Assembly: GCA_001939145.1 (NCBI GenBank)
Contig: LSRX01000428.1
Location: 191,534 to 255,533, forward strand
Direction: 5' to 3'
From: Symbiodinium microadriaticum
Lineage: Eukaryota > Sar > Dinophyceae > Suessiales > Symbiodiniaceae
DNA length: 64,000 nucleotides
The notes under the pieces are model-generated. The model saw only the letters and a list, made by a program, of their open reading frames with translations. It was not told where the DNA came from and searched no databases. Positions 23,928-33,379 of the stretch are shown piece by piece. Every line of letters starts with the position of its first letter. Position 1 is the first letter of the stretch. A program made the translations under genes and the position numbers.

Positions 23928-25433
23928 TGGGTCTCTAGTAGCACCAATGCTCGGTTGAGTGTAGTGCAGCACCTGGAGTTTGTAATAGCTTGATCAAGTT
24001 ATCGCAGGACTTGGCTGCAAAGAGTGTATATACCGAACGACAACCGTTCTTCGAGCATGAATTGAGCAGCTGCCAAGAAGAATGCGGAAAAAGAAGACGT
24101 CCGTACGAACACGCCCGCCACCCTTGGAACAGCTCTTGCCAAGATGAGATGGGAGCCAAGGTTTGGAAAAAGCAAAGAAGCGGCAGGGGACAGAGATTCA
24201 AGTTGCTCGGACATCACTTGAGTCGTGATTTGCTGCCCCGGCTGGCCCCAAAAGGGATCCACTTTTGCTCGGCGAGTGTCTAGATTCTAGATTTTTATGC
24301 ATGGGGAGTGCATTGTTGTCTTCCAGATTTGCGATTTCATGTTCGTCTTCCCAACTCGGTCTGGCGCTCGGCCCTGGGTGACAGGAGCTTCGCGTCAAAG
24401 TGGCCAAAGAGTGCAAGCGATTGAACCTGGAGGAATCAGACTATGCCGGCCGGACTGCAAGTCATGGGGCGATCGGCTCTTTTCAGACGGACTTGGAGTA
24501 TTGCAATTCCGGCTACTAGTATTTCCGGCTTTTGCAGCTCATTGGCAAGCGTGTGGTTGTTTACCACCCGACTTCCGTCCGACGGTAGCGTCTCAGCTCA
24601 GTATACACCCTGTTCAGAGACTCATGGCGAATATGAAAAGGCCTCGAAAGGGCACCAGGCTTTCAGGCGACATTGTACATAGGGCGTAGCATGCGAGAGT
24701 CTCTGCACAATGTGCTTCGCATAGATGGGCACTCTTGCATGTCGTCGTGTTGAAGTGGTTGGCTGTTTGCACGCTTCACCGTTCCTTCTCCTTCCTTCGG
24801 TTCGTTGGGGAAGCAGGATGCTGGTCCTGAGTGGAGGCGGAGGGCCCTTTAGGAACCCCCATTATCATTGAGGAAGCCGGCACTAAGCCGGCCCTTGAAT
24901 TCACAGGGCTTCTGTTTTGTTTCGCCTTCGATGCCTTCGGCCGTGCGAGATCCCAGGCAGTGGATCCTTCTCTGACCGGGGGGCCAGCAGTCAAGGCACG
25001 AAGGATGCATGCTTGGATTTCACCTTGTTGCTGCAGTTCTGCAGAGTGAGGGCGGGATGAGATAACTCGATTCTCGACAGCCCTTGCATGTAGTCGACGG
25101 TGTGGACCTTATGTCATGTCAACCAATCCAAGACATCCAACCTTACAGCGTATTGTGCCCCTATCACCCAGAGAGGATTGCCGATATTGTCAATGGCCAG
25201 ACTGACTTTGCAGGAAATATTTGGAACGTGGCCCTTCTTGTGACGTCTGGGGTAGCAAGCCTTTGGACTGACTGGCAAAGCCTCGGCCAAGCTATTTCAA
25301 TCTTGCCTCGTACTACTGAGACCACCGAAGAAGGAAGCCAAGAATAGCTCGAGGTAGTAAGCTGCTGTTGCTCCTTCGCCCGTCTTGAGCGGCGGCTTCT
25401 GCTTCTGTGTACGCTCTTCTGTCGTGAAGCCAG
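23928..25433. other. 3' flank of the GTPase gene, rest of the host intron
   Basis: Nothing with a family motif was seen. No clear poly-A relict follows the stop at 23925-23927. If the coiled-coil gene is correctly joined, this is the second part of its 4.0-kb intron (21426-25433). Confidence 0.5.
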
Positions 25434-25914
25434 GCCTTGAAGATGCAGCTTCAGCGGCTGGACGAAGTGCCTCGAGAACAGATAGGAGGGATGGTCCGTA
25501 GGATTTGGGGCTTGAAGATTCGAGTTGTAGAACTATGCGGCAGAGTGCCAAAGGGAAGAAGCTCTGTGAACAATGGCTTCCACCGGTTCTCCTATCCGGT
25601 GCTCTTTGAAAAGCGTGCTGCATGTCAGTCAGACTCTCTGTTCCGGGCCCCGCGACGTCCACGAGTGTGGTTTGTTCCAGGTGATGCGCGAGCGTGTTGA
25701 TGCCGTGCTTGCTGCCCGAGGCAACATGTTTAAATTTGGGATGTGAGGGCTTGGATCACGGCCACGAAGACTTTCGCACACTTGAGCAACATGGCTGATC
25801 ATGAGCTGTAGACTTTTCCCGCCAACGCACTGCCAGGGCGCATCCGAGACCTCTCCAACTCGCTCGGCGAGGCCGGTCCAGGACTGCAGGCTAGCTGGTA
25901 CAAGTATGACAAGC
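25434..25914 (+). CDS. unrecognised coiled-coil protein gene, exons after the nested GTPase gene
   Basis: Three exon-like stretches continue the gene begun at 20583: 25434-25481 (ALKMQLQRLDEVPREQ), 25681 to about 25740 (VMRERVDAVLAARGNMF) and 25812 to about 25914 (contains PGRIRDLSNSLGEAG). The first follows GAAGCCAG and begins in phase 0, as the GA donor at 21426 requires, so the join reads KQDLD then ALKMQ and keeps the charged helical pattern. The donor of 25434-25481 is not canonical whichever way the boundary G is placed. No stop codon or end of gene is identified. The reading as a single gene is inferred from phase and composition, not from homology. Confidence 0.5.
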
Positions 25915-26654
25915 TAATACGAAGAAGCAACACTGCCGACATGCGTCTTGTGTGACCTGTATTCTCCTTTCTCGCTACATATGAAGATTTGCATGTTCGT
26001 CCATACGTAGAGACAGAAACAAACAGACCTACTACGCCATACTATGCACACAAACACCCGCCCACCCTGTCACACAAATGTATGTATGGATGTATGGATG
26101 AATGCTTGCATGTATGCATGTATGTATGTAATGCAATGTAATCTTGTGTAAGTACGTAAGTATGGAAGTATGTAAGTATGTAGGTATGTATGTGTGTATG
26201 TGTGATGTACGTATGTATGTATGTATGTATGTATGTATGTATGTATGTATGTGTGTATGTATGTATGTATGTATGTATGTATGTATGTATGTATGCATGT
26301 TAAACTTTGCAGGGCCTCAGTTTCACAGGACCCCGTCAAACCTCGGCCGCGACCTTAGTCTCACAGAACTGCTTTATGACATGGCGAGGACGCAAAGAAA
26401 TCTCGGCCATCACAGGGCTTCACCGAGCCCTGCCTCACGGGATAGCCACATGTGTTGATGTCAGTGACTTGTAGGAGTTGGCATGAGCCCTGAGAACCAC
26501 CTAAATATCCTTTTACTTTGAGCACTGTCAAACATGTCTCACCTACTTTGCACCCTAAACCCTTTCAGAGTCATGTCTGGACTGTTTATCACCTTGTACT
26601 GCAGCCGTACTTGCTTCCTTGCTGCCTTTGCCCTGCCTTTCTGCCCCTTGCACC
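25915..26654. other. intergenic stretch with a microsatellite
   Basis: No gene was recognised. It contains the ATGT microsatellite (26062-26300) and a pyrimidine-rich leader-like stretch before the ATG at 26655. A CCCTAAA-like dimer occurs near 26547. Confidence 0.5.
26062..26300. repeat. (ATGT)n tetranucleotide microsatellite
   Basis: Imperfect ATGT/GTAT repeats over about 240 bp, nearly perfect from 26200 to 26300. Both strands read open as Tyr/Cys/Val or His/Thr/Tyr strings, which are repeat artefacts. Confidence 0.97.
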
Positions 26655-27410
26655 ATGGAACCTTCCTGCCTTGCCCCTGACGCTTCCCCACGTCAGCTCG
26701 CAGCTCTCCCAGACTGGGCGATATCTTGGCTGCTTCTTGGTTTCGTAGTTCTGATTGCAGGGATTACCAAAACCCTGCTCGCACTGTGGAGCCAATGGCA
26801 GGAGATGCGCCAGGACCACCAGTCTTTGCGGAGAGCCTTAAGCGACCTGGGCGAACAGGTGTCAAGCATACACAGCCTGCTCCAGCAGGCAGTCCTGCAT
26901 CAGGCCGCCCCGGTGCTGGCTGAACCACAATCATTTTTGCAGCCCCTACTTCTCGAGAAATGGAGGGAAACAAGATCTGACTTGTTTCAGACAGTCAGGC
27001 TGTTTGGGTTGGAAGTTCAGGAACTCAAGGAGAAGATCACCCAGCTCTTCCCCTTGTTTGCCTTAATGAGGAAATCTGTGCTGCCACTGCATGCAGACAT
27101 CCCCGAAGCGCTCAAGACGATGAACGAGCACCTTGGGAATCTCAAAGATAATGTCGACAGCTTGACCACTGAAGAGCACGGAGTTTACGAAGCCGCGACC
27201 CAAGCAGTACTGAGTGCGCTTAAATCCCTTGAAGATCGCCTCTGGCGAGCACAGAAGGAGTTTAAAACTCCACTGGCCGGTGCCCAAGCAGCCATGACAC
27301 AGGCCTGTCAAGAAGCCAGGACCTTACAAGTAGAACTCCAGAAGTTCCGAACCCAGGATGTGCCTGGGTCAGCATCTGATCTTCAGCCTGACAAGCCCCC
27401 CTGGCAGTAA
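26655..27410 (+). CDS. single-span membrane protein with coiled coil, 251 aa, intronless, family unknown
   Basis: I do not recognise this protein. The ATG at 26655 is chosen because the open frame upstream of it has no other ATG. Residues about 20-44 form one hydrophobic span (WAISWLLLGFVVLIAG within it). The rest is soluble and helix-prone: a coiled coil begins right after the span (HQSLRRALSDLGEQVSSIH), and a second charged helical part covers about 105-225. The tail is short, Pro-rich and ends PPWQ. No catalytic motif is visible. The next gene starts 163 bp downstream on the same strand and has a similar plan: a membrane span near the N-terminus, then coiled coil. C-rich codon choice is stronger than in nearby genes. 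It may be half of a two-gene module or part of a mobile element. Confidence 0.7.
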   Translation: MEPSCLAPDASPRQLAALPDWAISWLLLGFVVLIAGITKTLLALWSQWQEMRQDHQSLRRALSDLGEQVSSIHSLLQQAVLHQAAPVLAEPQSFLQPLLLEKWRETRSDLFQTVRLFGLEVQELKEKITQLFPLFALMRKSVLPLHADIPEALKTMNEHLGNLKDNVDSLTTEEHGVYEAATQAVLSALKSLEDRLWRAQKEFKTPLAGAQAAMTQACQEARTLQVELQKFRTQDVPGSASDLQPDKPPWQ

Positions 27411-27573
27411 CATGTACAGGCTTCCCCCTATGCCAGTGTATCACCTCTGCTGCCCAAAAATCGTTTGGCACCCGCACTACCGTGACAATGCCAACTTTTG
27501 ACACCTGAGTTTGTTTGCGACAAGATTGAATCTCTGCTCGAGCCCCCTTGCTCTTCCGAACTTGTCTCCTGCC

Positions 27574-28992
27574 ATGACAGCTGCCGCGTCACAGCTGGGT
27601 CAGATACCCCCGACCTTGGAGGGGTATATCATGTACTACGTGCTCAAAGTTGTGACAACGTCGCCTGCAGACATGGCACACTTGCTTATGGTTTATGCCC
27701 CGTGGGGCATACTCGTGGGTTTCCTTTTGGCCAGGGCACGACTGGCCCTCGCCCGACGAACCCCGCCAACCACCGTGCCTCCCGCAGCATCACCCCCCGT
27801 TGACCCCCCTACCTCAGCCGCTGAATCACCCCCCTTGCAGGAAACAACAGCACCCGACCTCCCTGACGAGCCCGAGCCCAAGAAGACGGAAGGAGATGCT
27901 GCTGGGGCCCCTGCCGACCCCCCACTCCCTCCCCCACCCGCTAAAGCTGCAGCTGTCACAGAGCAGCCCAAGCCTGCTTCCTCTCCAAAGCCCGACACCC
28001 CGTCGAAATCGGTGGCCGACACCTCTCGAGAACCGAGCCAAGTCACATCGCCCACCGATACCTCTCCCCCCCCCGAGCTGAAGGCCTTCACGGATGCCTT
28101 AAGAGACATAAAGGCCTACATTGACGACAAAAGCAAGATCATGATGGAGGTCAAAAACCTCATGGATGCTAAGAGCACCCAGGAGATCCCGCCAGCGTCC
28201 ACCACGGATGTTGGTGCGGCTCTTGATGCAGCCCTCAAGCCGCTGAGCGAAACGCTGTCAACTATTGACAGCACAACCGCGGGGTCATCCCGCGACCTCT
28301 CCAACCACGTCTGGGAGTGTGGAGGCCGACATCAGGCCACTGATGGCACGTTGTCGGCCATCCACAACATGGTGCGCGATCTTCAAAATCGCGTTGGGAC
28401 GACGCAACGCAAGCTGGATGACTGGGTAAAGTCCTGGTCCGACTCCACCGGGACCATGGACGACCCCCCAGGAGTCACTAAGTGCCTCTGTCAACTCAGG
28501 GAGGTACAGGACGAACTCAGTCGAAGCAACCAAGGCACTGAAGCCTTGACCCAGAAGGTCGACTCGGTCACTGAGTCGATTGGGTCACTCTCTACGCGCG
28601 TCCAGAGCATGCAGACGCTCCTGGACAAGATGGCCGCGGCGCGCCCCAAAGCTCCGCCACCCGCCTTTCCCGCACCTGACCTCCCTGCAGCCGAGGCCGC
28701 CGGGCCCCCACCGCACCAGCCCCCTGGCAGTTGGCATGCTCCATCACAGCCCCCGGGCATGACAACGGCTGCCCCCTCACCGGCGCCACAGGGGCTGCCT
28801 CTTACAACGCCGCCTGCATACATCCCATCCATCGGCGGACCAATCCAAGCGACCCCAATGGCCACCTCGGGAGTACCTGCTGGCACCAATGTGATCAACC
28901 TGAATCCGCCCACGCAGCAGGACACGGTCACTGTATGGATGGAAGGACGTGCCTTTCAGATTCCGACCACCATGGTCAGAGGGATCAACTAA
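27574..28992 (+). CDS. membrane-anchored Pro-rich coiled-coil protein, 472 aa, intronless, family unknown
   Basis: I do not recognise this protein. The first in-frame ATG is 27574. Residues 15-60 include a hydrophobic stretch (MAHLLMVYAPWGILVGFLL) followed by a basic stop-transfer (ARARLALARR). Residues about 62-170 are low-complexity Pro/Ala/Thr/Glu; about 172-370 are helical and charged (KAFTDALRDIKAYIDDKS, VTESIGSLSTRVQSMQTLL); about 375-445 are again Pro-rich. The last 22 residues (VTVWMEGRAFQIP) look like a small ordered motif. The C-rich codons give long shadow frames on both strands. The gene pairs with the upstream membrane/coiled-coil ORF, and a ~212-bp tandem repeat lies 0.5 kb downstream. 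Function is not inferred. Confidence 0.75.
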   Translation: MTAAASQLGQIPPTLEGYIMYYVLKVVTTSPADMAHLLMVYAPWGILVGFLLARARLALARRTPPTTVPPAASPPVDPPTSAAESPPLQETTAPDLPDEPEPKKTEGDAAGAPADPPLPPPPAKAAAVTEQPKPASSPKPDTPSKSVADTSREPSQVTSPTDTSPPPELKAFTDALRDIKAYIDDKSKIMMEVKNLMDAKSTQEIPPASTTDVGAALDAALKPLSETLSTIDSTTAGSSRDLSNHVWECGGRHQATDGTLSAIHNMVRDLQNRVGTTQRKLDDWVKSWSDSTGTMDDPPGVTKCLCQLREVQDELSRSNQGTEALTQKVDSVTESIGSLSTRVQSMQTLLDKMAAARPKAPPPAFPAPDLPAAEAAGPPPHQPPGSWHAPSQPPGMTTAAPSPAPQGLPLTTPPAYIPSIGGPIQATPMATSGVPAGTNVINLNPPTQQDTVTVWMEGRAFQIPTTMVRGIN

Positions 28993-29086
28993 GAGTACAG
29001 ATAGTAGCACTGGTTTTTGAGCCCCAGCCTTTGGCTCCTCCCTTGACTTCGCTCGACGCTGCCTTGGACTGTTTGCCCCTGCGAAA

Positions 29087-29467
29087 ATGGCAAAGGCACT
29101 TGAGTTAGTGTGTAGCCCTGCTCGTGAGGAACTCAGGACACACCACGATCTCCCTTTGCCTGGCACCATCGCTAAGGTGATCCCGCAATGCTGCGGCTCG
29201 TTTTTCAGACTGAACCTTACATGTACATGCCACGACAGTTTCACCACCACTCTATTACTGTACTGCGCACTGCTTTTTGGCACCCCCTTGCTGCCTAATG
29301 CTTTCCCTTGCCTCGTTGGGTTCTCTTGCTTTCTCTTCCTGTTTTTTGCCCCTCAATCGTCGTCGTCTCGGTCGATGACTGTTTTGATGGATGCTGTTGA
29401 CGATGTTGAGCCACACGACGAACGACGACGACAGCAGAGGGTGTATCCCCTCCAAGACTGTGCCTGA
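29087..29467 (+). CDS. small ORF with a hydrophobic segment, doubtful
   Basis: A 126-codon frame starts at ATG 29087 and contains a hydrophobic stretch (PCLVGFSCFLFLFF), then an acidic and Arg-rich tail. No family is recognised. It could equally be the 3' untranslated region of the preceding gene, which has the same base composition. Confidence 0.15.
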   Translation: MAKALELVCSPAREELRTHHDLPLPGTIAKVIPQCCGSFFRLNLTCTCHDSFTTTLLLYCALLFGTPLLPNAFPCLVGFSCFLFLFFAPQSSSSRSMTVLMDAVDDVEPHDERRRQQRVYPLQDCA

Positions 29468-29499
29468 GAGGTGCAAAGTCACGAGGCACCCGTTAGCTG

Positions 29500-30345
29500 T
29501 AGAATCCCGAAACCCCCTTGCCATGGCCCATACCTCCACGAGGCCCCGCTGTGTCCATGCCAACATGTGGGACGGCTTTTCAGATGCCCACATAAGAAAG
29601 GCTGTCGAGAATACCCAGCCTCCTGGGATTATCTGGGGCGACTTCATCGGCTACAAATACAATATTCTGGCGATGGGTTTAGGGCAGATCCTCCTTACAG
29701 ACACGACACCTTGAAGCGTGGACCACAACCGGCGTGCTGCCTCTGCATAGGCCCCGCTGGGACCATGCCAACAAGTGCGACTGCCTTTCGATGGCCTATA
29801 TAAGCAATGATGCCGAGGCTGTCCAGCCTCCTGGAATTAGCTGGTGAGATTGCCATGGTCTGCAGACACAATATTCTGATGACGCTGTATCCTGGGACGG
29901 ATGCTTCCTACAGACAATACATTTAAAGCGCGGACCGCAACCAGCGAGCTGCCTCTGCATAGGCCCCGCTGTGACCATGCCAACACGTGCGACTGCGTTT
30001 CAGTGGCCTGTATAAGCAAAGACGCCGAGCTTATCCGGTCTCCTGGAATTAGCTGGTGGGATTGCCATGGTTTACAGATGCAATATTCTAATGATGCTGT
30101 ATCCTGGGACGGATGCTTCTTACCGGTGCAACATTTCGAAGTGCAGATAGCAACCAGCGAGCTGCCTCTGCATAGGCCCCGCTGCGACCATGCCAACGAG
30201 TATGACTACGTGTCAGTGGCCCATATAAGCAATGATGCCGAAGCTATCCAGCCCCCTGGACCCAGCTGGTGTGATTACATTGGCTTGGAGTTGGGAAATT
30301 TTGCAAACTATGGCCCTGACGAGCGAGCTGCCTCTCCACTAGCCC
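29500..30345. repeat. about 212-bp tandem repeat, four units plus a partial one
   Basis: The marker AGGCCCCGCT recurs at 29541, 29749, 29961 and 30174 (spacing 208, 212, 213), with a shortened unit at 30341. Each unit also carries CATGCCAAC, a TATATAAGCAA-like word (29590, 29800, 30010 and 30222 regions), CAGCCTCCTGGAATTAGCTGG-like sequence and, in the later units, GGGACGGATGCTTC. A 213-bp period is 71 codons, so part of the array is open on both strands. It may be a satellite, repeated promoter-like units or decayed duplicated exons. Confidence 0.9.
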
Positions 30346-30419
30346 CGCTGAAGTCGGGACCATTTGGAGACATGTGTTTGATAACCTACAACAGGCCGAC
30401 AAGGGCCTCCTGCAGATGA

Positions 30420-31104
30420 GAATGGTTCTGTCCGTGATCCCGGGACTTCTCGGGGCTCGCTGCCGTGCATAAGATCCGGAATCTGCAACTGTGAGGAACC
30501 TTGCTGGATTTGGAGGTTGAAGAGTCGAAAATGCCTGCCTGCTGCAGACAACAGCCAAGCAGGACGTGCACGCGGCCCGCAAACAGACCAGTTCTTGGAG
30601 CAGTTCTTGGAGAAGTTGTTTTGTGGGATGAACGGTGGGTTCCTCGGACGCCCTGGATGCCGTAACTCTGGGACATCGCATGGAACTGCTGATGCGAGAT
30701 CGCGGGAGTGGAAGCTGGGTGCAAACGTGAGTCGTAGAAGGAAACAGTTCTTGAATGGAGATTGCTGCTGAGCCCCGTAATGTGTCACCCTACCTTGACG
30801 CACTGTTTTCTGAGCTTGGTGGTTGTGCAGGATTTTTGGAAAGTCGCGATGAGTCTGTGGGCCCATCGTGAGGGATTGTGGAAGTATTGTGTTGGCTGTT
30901 GTTCGTGGTTGCTCTGACAGCCGGTGAAAGTGGCCGGTGAGAGACGAAAAGGTCTTGTACTGTCTCCAGTTTGCCCTTAGGCTTGGAGTCTGCCCAATCT
31001 GCAGACCCTGGCTTGTGGTTCAGTTTCCCTGACTGCCCGTTACCTCGCCTGCTTCGTCGAGTGCGAGTGCTAAAAATGTATGCACATGCATGTGTATGTG
31101 TACG
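30420..31104. other. no gene recognised
   Basis: Open frames on both strands lack motifs and known composition. This is the sequence between the 212-bp array and the assembly gap. Confidence 0.5.
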
Positions 31105-31120
31105 TGTATGTTGTTGTGCG

Positions 31121-31152
<32 letters not shown>
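31105..31152. repeat. (CA)n(TA)n microsatellite at the gap edge
   Basis: A CA tract runs into a TA tract that is cut by the assembly gap, so its true length is unknown. Confidence 0.95.
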
Positions 31153-31478
31153 NNNNNNNNNNNNNNNNNNNNNNNNNNNNNNNNNNNNNNNNNNNNNNNN
31201 NNNNNNNNNNNNNNNNNNNNNNNNNNNNNNNNNNNNNNNNNNNNNNNNNNNNNNNNNNNNNNNNNNNNNNNNNNNNNNNNNNNNNNNNNNNNNNNNNNNN
31301 NNNNNNNNNNNNNNNNNNNNNNNNNNNNNNNNNNNNNNNNNNNNNNNNNNNNNNNNNNNNNNNNNNNNNNNNNNNNNNNNNNNNNNNNNNNNNNNNNNNN
31401 NNNNNNNNNNNNNNNNNNNNNNNNNNNNNNNNNNNNNNNNNNNNNNNNNNNNNNNNNNNNNNNNNNNNNNNNNNNNNN
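31153..31478. other. assembly gap (326 N)
   Basis: Unknown bases. The left edge is a TA repeat and the right edge is G-rich (GGGGGGAGGGGGGAGGG), so the gap probably reflects simple sequence that could not be assembled. Any frame drawn through it is meaningless. Confidence 1.
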
Positions 31479-32008
31479 GGGGGGGAGGGGGGAGGGCGGG
31501 GGACAGGACACGAGTACATCAAAGGCGTACCTGCTTTCCTTGCTCAAACTTCTGCACTTCATTTGGCCGACGACCGCTTTATCTCCGAATCTCGAAAGCC
31601 TGCGCTGAAGGTGCTTGTCAGCATCGGTAGCCGACAAAGCCAACAGATCCACAGGCTCTCGAGTTCCGCCTGGCCTTCGACGGGGAGCTGCCGGGCAGCG
31701 AAGGGGGTGTTGTTGTTCTGCCAAAGACGCTTGGCGCAAGCAGTCATGTCTGATACAAAAGACTTGGTGGGAGCTCCATCTCGGCAGACGAGCAGCTTCG
31801 AAAGCTGGCTGCAGAAGAGATTGTTAGACTTGATCATTCCTCGTACTGTACTCCACAAACGGTATCAAACAGTACGGTAAAGAGAGTGGAAGAGGTGTCT
31901 TGGTAGGTGCAGTCATTCTGTTCCTTCGCCGTGCGTGCTACAGAACGGTCCACGAAGTGCAAGCCCAGGCGGCTGTCATTACATAGCTAGCGTGTCAAGT
32001 GCAGAAAG
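31479..32008. other. no gene recognised after the gap
   Basis: Both strands have open frames of 60-100 codons from about 31510 to 31880 without a family motif. The last part is the likely 5' leader of the gene at 32009. Confidence 0.4.
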
Positions 32009-33055
32009 ATGGCTCGCGCATGGCCGAGGACGGCAGAGAACGAAAAGTTCGTGAACGACATGGCCGAATTCAAGGAGTCCTCTACAAAGGACGTGGCCAT
32101 GTTTACGCGGTGCTCGAGCCACTTGAAAGAGCTCGAACAAGCGTACTTAGACGAGCTCGGCCGCCGCAAGCCCCAAAAGAAGGTGAGGTCCATTAGCTCT
32201 GACTCTGCCTCACGCTCCAAGTCGCGTCCAAAGAAGAAGAAGAAAAAGGAGAAAGAGGCGAAGGAGGATCGAAAGAAGGCTAAGAAAGCAAAGGAGAGCC
32301 GTGCACAGAGCCCCAAGCCTGAGCACCGACCCGAACATGAGGCTGGCAACGGGGAGGCAGCGCCGGTTTCTCCCGGACCATGGAAGCCTGAATCGAAGGA
32401 AGAGAGAACAAACGATCACCAGCCTTGGAACGAGGCTCCCGCTCCGTGGACTCCAAGCGGAATGCCGCCGCCTGGACCTCCTCCAGCATATCCCCCAGCC
32501 CAAGCCACTCCTTGGCAGCCACCCCAACAAGCAGCTCCGGGTCATCCGGGTCCTCCTCCAGCATATCCCTACAGCCACCCACCTCCTCGCCCCCAACCCC
32601 ACGCTCACACTCCTCACGCACCACCCCACGCTCACACTGCCCCACCCCATCATCCTCCACCACCCGGCTATCCGTCTTATCCACCGCCGCCTGGGTACTT
32701 CCCACCCAGGCATGAGGCATGGCCTCCACCACACCTGGCTTACCCAAAGCCAGCTCCTGTGCCACCTCCTCACTATGGTGCTCCACCGGGCATGCCACCG
32801 CAGCCCATGGCGCCCAGCAATGATTCTGATTACCGCCACTGGGCGAAGTCCGCAGCACCCGTGCCAGAGGCTCCGGCACCGTACCCTCCTCCCAACTTCA
32901 CTGCCCCCGCACCAGGTCCAGCGCATGGCGCCCCACCTGCATATGCCTATGCCCCCCCCGGAGCCGGAGGTCCTCCAACAAACTGGTGTGGCAGCCCAGC
33001 TTCAGAGAGTTTTGCATCAGAGCCGGCAGAAAGCGGCTTTTTGCATGCAAAGTGA
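32009..33055 (+). CDS. Lys-rich and Pro/His/Tyr-rich low-complexity protein, 348 aa, intronless
   Basis: I do not recognise the family. The ATG at 32009 opens a short helical N-terminus (residues 1-50, with FKESSTKDVAMFTRC), then an Arg/Ser/Lys block (58-100) with six consecutive Lys, a strong nuclear-localisation-type signal. Residues about 140-325 are a Pro-rich domain with repeated PPPxY, GYPSYPPPPGY and His-Ala-His runs. The last 25 residues are Ser/Glu-rich. This composition is typical of RNA-processing or scaffold proteins, but that is only an inference. The 1.05-kb frame has no intron. Two antisense frames are also open over much of it because of the CCN-rich codons. The end could be an intron read-through, since the tail has a different composition. 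Confidence 0.6.
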   Translation: MARAWPRTAENEKFVNDMAEFKESSTKDVAMFTRCSSHLKELEQAYLDELGRRKPQKKVRSISSDSASRSKSRPKKKKKKEKEAKEDRKKAKKAKESRAQSPKPEHRPEHEAGNGEAAPVSPGPWKPESKEERTNDHQPWNEAPAPWTPSGMPPPGPPPAYPPAQATPWQPPQQAAPGHPGPPPAYPYSHPPPRPQPHAHTPHAPPHAHTAPPHHPPPPGYPSYPPPPGYFPPRHEAWPPPHLAYPKPAPVPPPHYGAPPGMPPQPMAPSNDSDYRHWAKSAAPVPEAPAPYPPPNFTAPAPGPAHGAPPAYAYAPPGAGGPPTNWCGSPASESFASEPAESGFLHAK

Positions 33056-33235
33056 GAGCATGAGAGACTGCTCGCTTAATGCTTACATGGTCTTTCTTGT
33101 TCGGGCTCTGCTTGGACCAGCTCCGTCGAGGCTGTAGACCGCTGCAGAAGCAAGATACCACCAGCTAGCCGAACAGTTCTACTTGCTGTATGATAGCAAT
33201 GCAAGTGCAGACTGGATGGAAGCATGCAGATTCTC

Positions 33236-33240
<5 letters not shown>

Positions 33241-33296
<56 letters not shown>

Positions 33297-33310
33297 GTCT
33301 GTCTATATAT
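33241..33310. repeat. (CT)n(ATCT)n(GTCT)n microsatellite
   Basis: A compound pyrimidine repeat that ends 69 bases before the ATG of the OTU protease gene. Pyrimidine tracts precede 3' splice and trans-splice sites, so it could serve that role, but this is not shown. Confidence 0.95.
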
Positions 33311-33379
33311 TCGATACAAGATAGCAGTTTCATCCGGCCGTGCTCAGTCAAGACATGGTCGTGGTAGCTCATCGCGCGC

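Noticed and set aside
26032-26458. His/Tyr/Thr and Cys/Met/Tyr frames of about 90-104 codons
   Set aside because: They are translations of the ATGT microsatellite.
31020-31880. Frames running through the N gap
   Set aside because: The gap is unknown sequence, so continuity of any frame through it is meaningless.
32210-32926. Antisense frames of 199-238 codons over the Pro-rich gene
   Set aside because: Produced by CCN-rich codons of the sense strand; Trp/Arg/Gly-rich readings without motifs.
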